Assembly (NCBI GenBank): GCA_963783945.1
Contig: CAWAPS010000006.1
Coordinates: 372,001 to 436,000, forward strand
Length of the DNA: 64,000 nt
Direction of reading: 5' to 3'
Source of the DNA: CAWAPS01 sp963783945
GTDB taxonomy: Bacteria > Actinomycetota > Acidimicrobiia > Acidimicrobiales > Palsa-688
The position numbers were made by a program, and so were the translations under genes. Of the stretch, positions 27,227-36,844 are shown in pieces (position 1 is the first letter of the stretch; each line of letters opens with the position of its first letter). Under the pieces are notes generated by a model. That model was not told the origin of the DNA and ran no database searches. It saw nothing but the letters and a program-made list of their open reading frames with translations.

Positions 27227-30200
27227 CCGGAGCCTCCGGTTCGACCAGTCGCACATACTCCGAAAGGGCCGGGTCCGATCGCTTGTGCTCCCAGTCCCGG
27301 CGAGCCTCCGCCGTGCTAAGTCCGTCCGGGGCGCAATACCAGCAATCCACCCACATGAAAGACGGGTCGGAAGGCGGTCGGAGCGTGAAGTTCCCGGACC
27401 GAATGCCGTCAACGATGGTGGCCACCGCCTCCCCTACTCGGGATTGGACGTCAGGGGAGAGCGGGTAGCCGACACGGGCGAATTTTGCCTTCTCCGTCAC
27501 GAACCAGTACCCGGTGTCCACGTCCATCCGGTCGAGCAGCTGCTGGACCGCCAGCCCGTAGACCGCGAGCTGGAGGTGGCTGCCGCCCTGGTGCGGGTCA
27601 TCTGCGCTGAGACCGTCGTAGCGGCGAGTGCTGCCCGTCTTGTAGTCGGTCACCCGGGCCGAGCCCGGCCCGGTGTCATCAACCCGGTCGATCGAACCCC
27701 GGAGATGGACGGCGCGCCCGCCGGCCAGCGGGTATTCGACGCCGGAGAAGCCCAACTCGGTACAGATGGGGTGGCCGTCATCCAGCACGGCGAACTGTTG
27801 CAGATCGGCCAGGATCCGGGCCCGGTCCCGACGCCAGAACATGGCTCGCCCGGTGGCGCCCCGCTCGCCGTAATCAGTAAAGACATCCTCGGCGATCTCT
27901 AGCAGCCGGGTGCGTTCGGTGCCTGACCAGGGCCCGGACCGGCCCGCGGCGATCTGCTCGACCACGAACCGGTCCAGGATTTCGTGAATCAAGCTTCCTT
28001 TGTCCAGAGGATCCATCTCCAGCTTCCGCTCGACGTCCTCCACCACCTCCACACCGAGCAAATACTCCAGCAAAAAGGCGTGCGGGCACTCGGCCCAGGC
28101 CTGCAGGCGAGTAGCGGAAGTGGCAGCGCCCGCCGTGTAGTCGGGCAGGGCGAGGCCGGCCAGGTTGCCGTCGAAGCGGGTGAACCCGGCGCGGCGCCGG
28201 CTGCGGGCCAGCTCCACCCCGAGAGCGAGCACCCGATCTGTGGCGATAACCCGGTTCGGGTCTCGGAACATGACGGCCAAGCGAACGTCCTGCGCCGTGG
28301 CCGGGAACGTCAGCCGGGCCAATCCGGCAGCGTAGGACGGGACGTGTCGAAACCAATCCGCGATCAGCCCCGACAGATCGGCGGTAAACACGTCGTCCTT
28401 ATCTGACAGGTTGGCCGCGTCCGCCAGTAGCCAGCGGGACGCCGACCGGTCACCCTGACGGCGCAGATCCCCCCGAGGAAAAAATAGAGTCGTTTCCGCC
28501 GCCGCCGCCACGGCGGCCAGTAGATGCCGGTGGTCGTCGTGCACCCGATCGGCGCGGAGGGCCAGCTCCCCGGCGGCCGCCCGGCGCTCGTCGTCATGGA
28601 GCAAAGAGTCCTCCAACCGACGAGGAGGAAACGCCCCTTCCGCCAGCCCCAAGACTGCTATCCGGTCGAGCTCAATCCCGATTCCCATGGCCACGGGCCC
28701 GATGAGGACGCCGTCGCCAAAGTGCCCCACCCGCGGCAACGACACCTCCAGCTCACCGTCCAGGGTGCGCCGGAACACCTCAATGGTCGGTGGCGGGCCG
28801 CCCACCTCGTCGAGCCCGGCCAGCCGGTCGAGGATCTCCTCGACTCGCTCGGCCGCCTGCTGTTCCTCCTCCGGCCACCGCCATCGCTGCCGCTCGCCGC
28901 CCAGGTAGCGACCGATCAGACCGTGGGCTGCTTGTGCCATGTCCGCCCAGGACCCGGCTGACGCCAGAGAATCGGAATCGTGGCGAAGACGGCCCACGAA
29001 GGCCGCCAGCTGTTCGGCCCGATCGGCGTCGCGGCGCAGATGCTCGGCCCGCGACTCCTGCCCGTCGCGCTCGGCCTCGCCGGCCCGGCGCCGCTCATCG
29101 GCGGCGAAGACCGCCAGCCGGCGCTCCCAGTCCTCCCCATCGACGACACCCGCAGCCCGGGAGATTCGCTCCCACGCCCGGCTCGGAGCCAGCGATCCCC
29201 CGTCGTGAAGTGGGGCGCCGGTCACCACCGAGAGCACGTCCGAGCGACGGAACCGGCGGTCGCGGAGCGCGAGCAGAGATCGCAGCGTGCGCCCCAGCAG
29301 CATGTCGCCGATGCCGCGTACCGGCGCGCCCTGGTGGGGCAGACCCGCCGCCTCCATGTGCTCGTGCAGCAGGCGGGCATACGGGTTCGCCGTCCCGTAC
29401 AACAAGGCGATCCGGCCCAGACGGACACCTGCGCGCATCCAGTCTGTCACCAGCCGGATGGCGTTGCGCACCTCCTCGTCGGGGTCGCTCACACTGATTA
29501 CGGCAGAGCAAACCGGTCGGGTCACCGTTGCCGCATCTAGTGAAATGCCGGCCCGGGCATGAGCCTCCAGCACATGCCGGTCGGCGTCGGTGTCTCCCGT
29601 GATTCCAACGTTGACGGGGACGGACTGGCGCTCCCCCACCGCCTGCAGCAGCTTCCCCGCGGCGGGTGAAAGCTGCTGCAGCAAATGCACCACGATCGGT
29701 CCCACCGCGGCCCCGGCGCGCACGGCGCCGGCCGCGGCCTCCAGCAGATCGTGCTCGTCGTACCAGCGGGGCGCCAGTTGGCTCCGGACGGTCCGGGCCA
29801 CCCGGACCACATCTGCGGTGCGCTGGTTGCACGCCGCCACTGCGTTCAGTGCTCCTTCGGTCAATCCGGCCAGTTCCCGGGTGGCTGCCACCAATGCCAG
29901 CTCCGTCGCCGGATGGTCCGCCACCGGTTCAAACACGCCGGGGGCAGCCACCAGCACCGAGCGCACGGCCTGGGCCAGCACCGGGGCCGACACCGGCCGG
30001 CGCCCCGCTTCTGCCAGCGTTGCCGCCCCCAAACGTTCGGCCAGCCGGAACAAGGTCAGGAACGACACATTGGCCAGCCCTTGCGGGCGCGCCGCCAGGG
30101 CCCGGCGGGTCGATACCGCCGCGTAGTTGGACGGGACGATGACCGTGACGGGGGCCAGCCGGTCGCCTTTCTTCGCCGCCTCGACCTCTTGCGCCAGCAA

Positions 30201-30251
30201 GTCGACCGCCGGTCGCCCGTAGGGAGTGGTGTACACCTCGAAATCGGCCAT
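27213..30251 (-). CDS. addB: AddB-like nuclease/inactive-helicase subunit
   Basis: 1012 residues. The N-terminal two thirds is UvrD-like without a Walker A lysine motif (PVTVIVPSNYAAVSTRRALA in that place), as in AddB. GVLIGPVAMGIGIELDRIAVLGLAEGAFPP is the family's motif near residue 530. The C-terminal nuclease domain has LRGSIDRVDD, VTDYKTGSTRRYDG and LQLAVYGLAV. Iron-sulphur ligands of classical AddB are only partly present: a Cys in AECPHAFLLEYLLG and Cys-x2-Cys in CWYCAPDGL, but the fourth position is Ser. Translationally coupled to AddA downstream. Confidence 0.88.
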   Translation of the reverse strand: MADFEVYTTPYGRPAVDLLAQEVEAAKKGDRLAPVTVIVPSNYAAVSTRRALAARPQGLANVSFLTLFRLAERLGAATLAEAGRRPVSAPVLAQAVRSVLVAAPGVFEPVADHPATELALVAATRELAGLTEGALNAVAACNQRTADVVRVARTVRSQLAPRWYDEHDLLEAAAGAVRAGAAVGPIVVHLLQQLSPAAGKLLQAVGERQSVPVNVGITGDTDADRHVLEAHARAGISLDAATVTRPVCSAVISVSDPDEEVRNAIRLVTDWMRAGVRLGRIALLYGTANPYARLLHEHMEAAGLPHQGAPVRGIGDMLLGRTLRSLLALRDRRFRRSDVLSVVTGAPLHDGGSLAPSRAWERISRAAGVVDGEDWERRLAVFAADERRRAGEAERDGQESRAEHLRRDADRAEQLAAFVGRLRHDSDSLASAGSWADMAQAAHGLIGRYLGGERQRWRWPEEEQQAAERVEEILDRLAGLDEVGGPPPTIEVFRRTLDGELEVSLPRVGHFGDGVLIGPVAMGIGIELDRIAVLGLAEGAFPPRRLEDSLLHDDERRAAAGELALRADRVHDDHRHLLAAVAAAAETTLFFPRGDLRRQGDRSASRWLLADAANLSDKDDVFTADLSGLIADWFRHVPSYAAGLARLTFPATAQDVRLAVMFRDPNRVIATDRVLALGVELARSRRRAGFTRFDGNLAGLALPDYTAGAATSATRLQAWAECPHAFLLEYLLGVEVVEDVERKLEMDPLDKGSLIHEILDRFVVEQIAAGRSGPWSGTERTRLLEIAEDVFTDYGERGATGRAMFWRRDRARILADLQQFAVLDDGHPICTELGFSGVEYPLAGGRAVHLRGSIDRVDDTGPGSARVTDYKTGSTRRYDGLSADDPHQGGSHLQLAVYGLAVQQLLDRMDVDTGYWFVTEKAKFARVGYPLSPDVQSRVGEAVATIVDGIRSGNFTLRPPSDPSFMWVDCWYCAPDGLSTAEARRDWEHKRSDPALSEYVRLVEPEAPDDAV

Positions 30252-30300
30252 CGTTCTGCCCGCCGTCGCGTTTAGGGGGATCTTTTGATTGCTTCGGGGG

Positions 30301-31410
30301 TCATGCTTTGCCCCACCGGTAGCGCTGCCCTTTGCTGTCGAGCTTGCACACCATTGCCGTTCCCGCAGTCGTTACCCCCCGGGCTCCAGGCGGTGAGCAG
30401 TACGCCCCGGGGTGCACCACCTTTATCCCCGGCGAGGCGGGCGGGGGCAGTGAAGTCGTCGGCGGTTTGGCTGCGGTGACGGGAGGAGTGGGGGCGGGAG
30501 CGGGGGCAGGGACGGGCGCCGGGGCAGTGGGGGTCACGGTGGGCGGGCCGCCTGCCGGGAGGGTCTGGCCGGGACAGGTGGCTAATACCCGGGCGATGGC
30601 GGCGCGTTCGGCGGGCGTGACCCACAGCCGGTAGCGCATTTTGACCGCCACCTGGCGGGCCACATAGGAGCAGCGAAACCCCTTGTTCGGGGGCAGCCAG
30701 CTAGCGGCGTCAGCGTCGCCTTTTTGGTCGTTGGCCGGGCCCGACACGGCCAGCAGCTCCAACGGATCGTTCGCCAGATTGGTGCGAACCGTCAAGCTCA
30801 GCTGTTGGGCTCCGGTCTGCCAGGCGTCGCCGAGAGCGACGACATGATCGATCTGGACGGCTTCACTCGTGGTCACACCCCGGGTGAAGTGAATGGTGGC
30901 GCTGGTATAAGGGTCGTGGAGCACACCCGTGGCGACCACGCAGCCATGGGTGCCCGGTTTGAGCACCACCATGGTCAGGTCCCGGCGCAAAATGTCGTTA
31001 CGGGTGTCGCAGCCGTTGTGGCCATCGGCCACACTGACATCATCGGTCCACGCCGGACCGAACTGGGCCCGGCTGTAGCCGGTCATCGGTGCCCGGCCCT
31101 TCACCGGAAGAGTGGCCAGTCCGGCCAGGGCGCTGCCCGATGTTGCCGGCGCTGGGGTCGTCCTGGGTACCGTGGTTGCCGGCGGCGCGGTTGTGGGGGG
31201 CCGGGTCGTGGTCGGCGGCGCTGTGGTCGGAGCGGTTGTGGTGGTCGGTGGGAGAGTCGTCGTAACGGGCGGGCTGGCCGGCCTGGCGTTGTGGCTACTG
31301 CTGGTGGAACCGCAGGCCGGCAGACCAAATGCCACAGCCGTCAGGGCGAGCGCGGCCAGCCTTGTCCTGATGGCCCCCACGATCGGCGCGTCAGTGGGCG
31401 AGGCCGTCAC
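30301..31410 (-). CDS. Secreted lipoprotein with DUF1524 (HNH-type) nuclease domain
   Basis: About 370 residues from a GTG at 31410 (31380 is an alternative). The frame is open to 31590, but the signal peptide (VGAIRTRLAALALTAVAFG, lipobox LPAC) fixes the start in this region. A ~45-residue Thr/Pro-rich linker follows. The nuclease shows PMTGYSRAQFGPAWTDD, GCDTRNDILRRDL, QIDHVVALGDAW (catalytic DH), NDPLELLAVSGPANDQKGD and WLPPNKGFRCSYVARQVAVK. A second Pro/Ala linker leads to a small Cys-rich tail (GAYCSPPGARGVTTAGTAMVCK, RYRWGK) common in secreted actinobacterial proteins. It is probably a cell-surface DNase for nutrient use or competition. It ends 50 bases from the start of AddB, same strand. 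Confidence 0.85.
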   Translation of the reverse strand: MTASPTDAPIVGAIRTRLAALALTAVAFGLPACGSTSSSHNARPASPPVTTTLPPTTTTAPTTAPPTTTRPPTTAPPATTVPRTTPAPATSGSALAGLATLPVKGRAPMTGYSRAQFGPAWTDDVSVADGHNGCDTRNDILRRDLTMVVLKPGTHGCVVATGVLHDPYTSATIHFTRGVTTSEAVQIDHVVALGDAWQTGAQQLSLTVRTNLANDPLELLAVSGPANDQKGDADAASWLPPNKGFRCSYVARQVAVKMRYRLWVTPAERAAIARVLATCPGQTLPAGGPPTVTPTAPAPVPAPAPAPTPPVTAAKPPTTSLPPPASPGIKVVHPGAYCSPPGARGVTTAGTAMVCKLDSKGQRYRWGKA

Positions 31411-31624
31411 CCTCGCGAAAAGCCGCACAGGCGAACCATATCCCGTGGAAGGAGTCAGCGTTGAATGATCTCGTCCGGGGCGGACAAACGGTATAAACCG
31501 GGCGGCCAGAACGGGCCGGGTCTCGAATGAATGTGTCGGCCAGCCCCTTCCCCGCTTCCGGCAAGGAAGTCGGACAAGAAGCCGGACCACGGTCTACGGC
31601 TGCCAGCTGAGGCGCCGGGCCGAT

Positions 31625-32947
31625 TTAGGAGGTTGAAACTTTCTGGCCGGGAACCGTCTGGCCACAGATCGGGTCCATACCAGGAACAACCCGGAAGGCC
31701 GACCCAACGTACTGGGTCATCCAAGTGCAGTCGTCTGCACCTGAGGTCGCGCCACGCTGGTCCAGGCTGAAGCTCACGGAATGGCTACCGAACAACCCTC
31801 CTGCGTTGAAGTTGGTGATTCCGAGCATGGCGTTGATGAACGAGGCTTGTGTCGGGTTCGCTCCCGTTGCCTGAAGCCCTTGGACAAGCGCTTTCACGCT
31901 GGCATAACCGTAGAACTCGCCGAATGTCGGGTCCCCGGTGACACCGGCTTCCTCGAGAGCCGCTTGAAACGCCGTGGTCGCCGCGGTGTGCATTTCCAGC
32001 GGCTCGTAACCGACTTGGAAGTAGAGGCCCTGCGCTTCTCGCTGGGCATTTGGTCCACCTAGCACCAGGTCCCCCCCGTAGCCCTCAACGATCAGCGACG
32101 CCTTAATATTGACACCTTGGTCTCGTAGGCCAGTAATGATCGCAAATGAGCTATTGGTGGCCAGGAGCGGCTCTATCCCATTCACTCCACCATTCTTCAT
32201 CCCTAGCACAACCGGACCTACGTCCGTGCTTCCAAGGGGGAAGTTCGTGTTTATATAGCCCATTTTCAGGCCGTCAAGTTTCGCAGCCGCAGCCAACGAA
32301 TTCGCGGAGCCGGCCGCAGAAGGTATAGGATTTGACACCGTACCAAGATTCGTAGCGCCAAGCTTTTTCAATATATCCGCAGCCTCGGTAAAGACGTGCG
32401 AATAGTCTGTAGCCCCGAGGACCGCAAACATATTCTTATCCGTTGCCCACTCCGACGCATCTCCGGCGGCGCCGATTACCGGTATCCCATGGGAAGCAAG
32501 GAAAGGGGCGGCGTCGAACGTAAAGGCCGAGGCACCCAAGACCGCGAACACATGGTCTTCCTCAACCAGCTTCTGCGCGCCCGAAAGAGCGCCCGCCGGG
32601 GTGGATCCGGTGTCAGCCAATACGTACTTTATGTTATAGCCCTTTGGAGCTACGGCGATCCCGGCCCGGACCCCCTTCTCAAAGCCTGCGTAGCTCGCAG
32701 CAGCTACTCCAGTGGCATCGGTCAGCACACCCACCGTAATTGTGGTTTGGCCGGTGGAACTCGCTGTTCCGCTGGACGAACCGGCTGTAGGACCAGACGA
32801 ACTGGCTGCTCCGCCGGCGGAGCCGGCTGCACCCGTCGTGGAAGAGCTACTGCCCTTCGAGGAACTGCTACACCCAGTCACCACTGCGACCACCAAAGCA
32901 GCCGCCGCCAGAATTGTGCCGGTACCCTGTACCTTGCCTCGGATCAC
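31625..32947 (-). CDS. Branched-chain-type (Peripla_BP_6) ABC solute-binding lipoprotein, copy 2
   Basis: 440 residues from GTG 32947 with a GGGGGG ribosome site. Lipoprotein signal MIRGKVQGTGTILAAAALVV, then TG-Cys26, and an extended Ser/Gly/Ala linker. Core: ITVGVLTDATGVAAAS, YVLADTGSTPAGALSGAQKL, VFAVLGASAFTFDAAPF and GIPVIGAAGDASEWATDKN. It ends with the shared tail DPICGQTVPGQKV. No transporter genes adjoin it. The nearest upstream promoter candidate is at 33599-33626, 650 bases away, so an unseen nearer one is likely. Confidence 0.9.
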   Translation of the reverse strand: MIRGKVQGTGTILAAAALVVAVVTGCSSSSKGSSSSTTGAAGSAGGAASSSGPTAGSSSGTASSTGQTTITVGVLTDATGVAAASYAGFEKGVRAGIAVAPKGYNIKYVLADTGSTPAGALSGAQKLVEEDHVFAVLGASAFTFDAAPFLASHGIPVIGAAGDASEWATDKNMFAVLGATDYSHVFTEAADILKKLGATNLGTVSNPIPSAAGSANSLAAAAKLDGLKMGYINTNFPLGSTDVGPVVLGMKNGGVNGIEPLLATNSSFAIITGLRDQGVNIKASLIVEGYGGDLVLGGPNAQREAQGLYFQVGYEPLEMHTAATTAFQAALEEAGVTGDPTFGEFYGYASVKALVQGLQATGANPTQASFINAMLGITNFNAGGLFGSHSVSFSLDQRGATSGADDCTWMTQYVGSAFRVVPGMDPICGQTVPGQKVSTS

Positions 32948-33423
32948 GTCGACGCCCCCCTTATCATGTGCGTTCAGGTTTTGTTGTCGGCTGGTGGAAA
33001 AGAGCTAGCCAGCGATTCATTTGGACTCGAATAAGTCTTTGGAATCGCACGGTGCCGCCTAGCAACTACCGTTTCAGCGAGCGTGGCCTCTGATACTCGG
33101 TTTGTTGCTTACGACCTTCAGCTTTCTGCCAGCGTTTGACGGCATTATACTCGCGCCCTCGTTGGGCGTAGTCAACAGTTGGTATTCGACAGCGAAGTCG
33201 GTTATATCTTCTCGAGTGCGATATCGGGCCTCCGGGCGTCGCTCAGCAGTCCGGGTAGAAATAGACCGCGAGGGGAGATGGCTAGCAAGCGTATGCGGTG
33301 AGCTCGCGGCGTGCCCGGAACAACGCACCCCGCGTAAAGGTCCTGAGAGTTGCGTTGGGTAGCCGAGACCAAGTACTCGAGCTAAGCGAGGCAGGTGACC
33401 AACTGCGGCAGATGCGCGGCGGG
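32948..33423. other. Spacer upstream of binding-protein copy 2
   Basis: A 137-codon frame on the minus strand (33074-33487) is arginine/serine-rich at its start. Its last third (REDITDFAVEYQLLTTPNEG) looks more protein-like, but no family is recognised. No repeats seen. Confidence 0.35.
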
Positions 33424-33564
33424 TCATGATGGGAAGGAAGTCGGGTGGGCGAGCATCCCCGCTCCGTTTAGGCAGTCCGGAGCACACCGTCGGTCTGACG
33501 CTAGGCTCAGGCCACGCAGGACCACGACGCGAGTCTCGGCGGGCGTCAGGGATAGGCGCTCCAT
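33424..33564 (-). CDS. Small ORF (46 codons) with strong ribosome site, possibly a truncated gene
   Basis: ATG 33564 follows GGTAGGAGGAATGTC, an excellent ribosome site, ~35 bases downstream of the promoter at 33599-33626. The product begins MERLSLTPAETRVVVLRGLSL, which looks like a real N-terminus, then turns into Cys/Ser-rich sequence and stops. It may be the surviving head of a deleted operon gene, or a leader peptide. Confidence 0.35.
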   Translation of the reverse strand: MERLSLTPAETRVVVLRGLSLASDRRCAPDCLNGAGMLAHPTSFPS

Positions 33565-33598
33565 GACATTCCTCCTACCCCTTGCATCATCAAACTAA

Positions 33599-33626
33599 GT
33601 TATATCTTGGTCCTACCAGGTGTCAA
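33599..33626 (-). promoter_or_regulatory. Promoter with internal TGG...GACCAA operator (site 1)
   Basis: Read on the minus strand: TTGACA (complement of 33621-33626), CC, then TGGTAGGACCAAG, then TATAAC (complement of 33599-33604), with a 16-base spacer. On the plus strand the palindromic core is TTGGTCCTACCAG (33607-33619). The same arrangement recurs at 50335-50362 and 41213-41241. It is a typical place for a GntR/FadR repressor to block RNA polymerase. Confidence 0.65.
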
Positions 33627-33906
33627 GCAGGCCACCAGGCCAGGTTCTCTCTTTTACCTACCGATGATCGTAAACCTGTTCAGCTCAACGATCGGGTTCC
33701 AGTTCTTCACTCCTAAACGAGCGCTGACAGAGTGGTCTGGGGATGACCCTGCGCGTTTCAGGTAAGGCCGGGTCGAAGCCTGGTTGCACTCAAATCCCGT
33801 TCCAGGTCTACGCGACCGGAACCCGAATCTGGACACTTCCGTTAGATTTGGTCCGCGGCCCGATCCACGAACGCCGTCCTCGAGAGAGGTCGTTATGCTG
33901 CCACGC

Positions 33907-34575
33907 CTACTCGCCCTGGCACGGGTTGGGCATAGAAGGAGCCTCGACGGTCGTTACAGCGGCTTCGGGTTGAAGCCTGAACGACTTGAACGCCATGGCC
34001 AGGCAGGTGTAGGTGCCGACCACGTAGGGTACTTCGATCAGTTGTTGTTCGTCGAGCTGCGCGGCCAGGGCGGACCAGGTCTCATCGTTTATCATGTAGC
34101 AGTCGATCAATTGGTCGACCGCTGTGAGCAGGTCGGTCTCCAAGGAGCTCCAACCTTTTGCTCCCGCCCCTTGGGTGATGGCCACGACTTCAGCTGAGCT
34201 GATCTTGTGTCGTTGTGCCATATGGACGTGCCACAGCCATTCGTAGTGAAACCCGGTACGCCAAAGCGTGCGAAGGATCAGCAGCTCTCGCCAGCGTGGC
34301 TGTAGAGCGCCTCCACGCAGTAATACCGCGCTGTATGCCATGAACCGGCCGGCCAGGCGGGGGTGGCGAAGCGGTGTAGTGACAGCTATGGGTAAGAGCG
34401 CCTCCAAGGCTTGCAGGTCGCCCTTCTCGAGCGCGACCTTCATCTCCTCGGCCATAAGATCGCTTCCGACCTGGAGCGCAGTTACGACCTCTTGGCTCCA
34501 TTCCTCCGTCGGTAAGGGGGCTATCCGGGGTGAAAGGCCTCCCTCGAGCGGCGACGCTGCAGGGTTTGCGGACAT
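33907..34575 (-). CDS. Carboxymuconolactone-decarboxylase/AhpD-like protein
   Basis: 222 residues; ATG 34575 follows AAGGGGAACC. The central part RWRELLILRTLWRTGFHYEWLWHVHMAQRHKISSAE is the CMD core: Glu, Arg, Glu-Trp and His are kept, but the CxxC pair of AhpD peroxidases is absent. This points to the CMD-like branch found beside aromatic and terpenoid catabolic genes. It is divergent to the SDR-oxidase pair starting at 34842, sharing a ~265-base intergenic region. Confidence 0.8.
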   Translation of the reverse strand: MSANPAASPLEGGLSPRIAPLPTEEWSQEVVTALQVGSDLMAEEMKVALEKGDLQALEALLPIAVTTPLRHPRLAGRFMAYSAVLLRGGALQPRWRELLILRTLWRTGFHYEWLWHVHMAQRHKISSAEVVAITQGAGAKGWSSLETDLLTAVDQLIDCYMINDETWSALAAQLDEQQLIEVPYVVGTYTCLAMAFKSFRLQPEAAVTTVEAPSMPNPCQGE

Positions 34576-34841
34576 GGTTCCCCTTGTTTATATGGTTAGG
34601 AGAGCAGATCCTCGAACATCGGATCTTCCGGGGTTTGGCATTAGTGCAGTGCCCCTTCGCACAGCGCAGGAAACTCTGCAAGAGAAGGTGCGCTCTTCAA
34701 GTCGATCGGTAAAATGCTCCGAACCGACAACTTGCTGAACGAGTGTTTATCATGGGCTAGCCTAACTCGCAAGCGGAGCTGACTCGGTTGCCGGACGTTG
34801 CATTCGACGGAGACCCAGAAACGCGGAAAGGGGTTCTGGAC

Positions 34842-35603
34842 ATGGAAGACGGGCACTTGGCGACGGTAGTAACCGGGGCCGCTTCGGGTATGGGCAAGGC
34901 CCTGTGTATACGGCTGGCGTCACGAGGGCAGCCGGTCGTTGCAGCGGATGTAGACGAGGCAGCGCTGCGCTGGACCGATGACCATCCGATGGTCGCGGCC
35001 TGTGTCGCCGATGTTGCCACCGAGGAAGGCAACTCATCCATGATGGCGCTGGCGCGTGACCGCTTCGGTGGGTTGGAGGCAGCTGTGTTCAACGCCGGGG
35101 TATATCCGCTAGGGAGAATCGAACACCTGCCGATAGAGGATTTCGATCGGCTCGTGGCCATCAACCTGCGCGGTGTGGTGCTAGGCATCCGTGAGGCCAT
35201 TCCTTTGCTCAGGGCCAGCGGAGGCGGGGCCATCGTAGTCACCGCGTCCTCTGTTGCCATTCGCCCCCAGCCCGTGAACGCGGCATATGGTGCCACGAAG
35301 GCCGGGCTGATCAACGTTGTGCAGGCGGTGGCGCACGAGATCGGACCGGACAACATCCGGATCAACGCCGTCTGCCCGGGCCCAACCCTCAACGAGCGAA
35401 GACTGACCCCTGAGTTCCGCGAGCACCCGAGTTATGAGTGGAATCGTCAGCTCACCGCGTTGAAACGCTGGGCGGATCCCGACGAACTGGCGTCAGTCAT
35501 GGAATTCTTGATTTCACCTGGCGCATCTTTTGTGACTGGTGCCGTGATAGCGGTCGACGGAGGCCATTCTTGCGCCGAACCACTCCTGCGGTCCATCTGG
35601 TAG
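34842..35603 (+). CDS. Short-chain dehydrogenase/reductase (SDR)
   Basis: 253 residues from ATG 34842 (MEDGHLATVVTGAASGMG), after a GGAAAGGGG ribosome site; an in-frame start at 34788 is less likely. It has TGAASGMG (cofactor loop), FNAGVY (NAG), the catalytic Ser in VTASSVA, Tyr-x3-Lys in AYGATKAG, and AVDGGHS at the end. AADVDEA after the second strand (acidic) suggests NAD(H). It ends 33 bases before a hydroxyacid oxidase gene and is probably co-transcribed with it, so an alcohol-to-acid sequence is possible. Confidence 0.88.
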   Translation: MEDGHLATVVTGAASGMGKALCIRLASRGQPVVAADVDEAALRWTDDHPMVAACVADVATEEGNSSMMALARDRFGGLEAAVFNAGVYPLGRIEHLPIEDFDRLVAINLRGVVLGIREAIPLLRASGGGAIVVTASSVAIRPQPVNAAYGATKAGLINVVQAVAHEIGPDNIRINAVCPGPTLNERRLTPEFREHPSYEWNRQLTALKRWADPDELASVMEFLISPGASFVTGAVIAVDGGHSCAEPLLRSIW

Positions 35604-35635
35604 GAGTGGACAGGAAGAAAGGAAAGCAATAGGAA

Positions 35636-36796
35636 ATGAAAGAAGGGATCCTCCCCCCCATCGAACTATCCTCTTTATTGAAGCTGGCCGACTATGAAGA
35701 ACGGTTCCGCGAGCAGCTACCACCAGGAGAGGATATCTATGGAACAGTCGGCGGATCTGATTGGCAGACCCTGACTGCGAATGTGACAGGATTCAAAAAA
35801 GTCAAGCTTCGACCTCGAGTGATACGTGGGGTGGATCAACTTCAGCTATCCACGAGCGTGCTCCGCGACCGGATCTCCATGCCGATAATGTTAGCGCCGC
35901 CCGGCGGCCATACCCGGGTGCATCCCGATGGAGAACTGGCTACGGCGCGCGCGGCTGGTGCTGCCGGCACGCTGATGGCTGTAAGCACGGCGGCCGGATA
36001 CACCGTAGAGGACATCGCCGCAGCCGCAAACGGCCCCCTATGGTTCCAGTTGTATTACTTTCAGGACCGCCGGCTGAATGAGCGTCTGGTCAGGCGGGTA
36101 GAGGACGCCGGATATAGGGCATTAATGGTGACAGTTTCAATGCCACCGGTCCGCTCGTTCAATGTGGCTTGGAACGGCGAAGTCCGTGGACACGCTCCGG
36201 GAAGTGAGGGTTCCTATTGGGCTTCCAGGCCCGAGAGTACCCTTAGAGATGTTGAAGTGGCCACCCTGCTCGGTGAACAGGACCTCTTGCCTGAAGTGCC
36301 AAGGATCTCCACGTTCATGGAGCTAACCAAATCACTATCGTGGGCGGACCTCGACTGGCTCCGAGGTCAAACCACACTACCGCTGGTGGTTAAAGGAATC
36401 CAGACCGCTGAGGACGCACAGCTTGCAACTCAGCATGGAATAGACGGAATTGTGGTTTCGAATCACGGCGGCCTCGCGGTCGAGGGCGCCCTGGGCTCGA
36501 TTGAAGTGTTGCCGGAGGTCGTCGACGCGGTCGGCAAACATAGCGAAGTCTATTTGGACGGGGGCATCCGAACAGGCGGTGACGTCTTAAGAGCTCTAGC
36601 ACTAGGGGCAAGGGCGGTGTTGATCGGAAGGCCGATCTTCTGGGGTCTGTTATTGGGTGGCGAGTTGGGGCTCGCGAACATTCTGGACATCCTTCGCCGC
36701 GAGCTAATGCGGGACATGCAGTGGTCCGGCGTGGCTGATGTCAATGATGTCGACCGGTCACTGGTAGACCTGAGAGACTTCCATTTGTCAGGTTAA
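35636..36796 (+). CDS. FMN-dependent alpha-hydroxyacid oxidase/dehydrogenase
   Basis: 386 residues with a GGAAAG ribosome site 9 bases before ATG 35636. TIM-barrel landmarks: MPIMLAPPGGHTRVHPDGELATARAA, LWFQLYYFQDR, VVKGIQTAEDA (FMN Lys), IVVSNHGG (catalytic His) and LDGGIRTGGDVLRALALGARAVLIGRP (phosphate site). Length and motifs fit the lactate oxidase/glycolate oxidase/mandelate dehydrogenase family. It oxidises a 2-hydroxyacid to the 2-oxoacid. It forms an operon with the SDR before it. Confidence 0.9.
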   Translation: MKEGILPPIELSSLLKLADYEERFREQLPPGEDIYGTVGGSDWQTLTANVTGFKKVKLRPRVIRGVDQLQLSTSVLRDRISMPIMLAPPGGHTRVHPDGELATARAAGAAGTLMAVSTAAGYTVEDIAAAANGPLWFQLYYFQDRRLNERLVRRVEDAGYRALMVTVSMPPVRSFNVAWNGEVRGHAPGSEGSYWASRPESTLRDVEVATLLGEQDLLPEVPRISTFMELTKSLSWADLDWLRGQTTLPLVVKGIQTAEDAQLATQHGIDGIVVSNHGGLAVEGALGSIEVLPEVVDAVGKHSEVYLDGGIRTGGDVLRALALGARAVLIGRPIFWGLLLGGELGLANILDILRRELMRDMQWSGVADVNDVDRSLVDLRDFHLSG

Positions 36797-36844
36797 CGTT
36801 TTTCGGAGATGATGCCCGCAGGACGGCTGATCTGCTCGGCGACG

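Noticed and set aside
33074..33487. 137-codon minus-strand frame
   Set aside because: No recognisable fold and a weak start; the better-supported start in this area is the 46-codon ORF at 33564.
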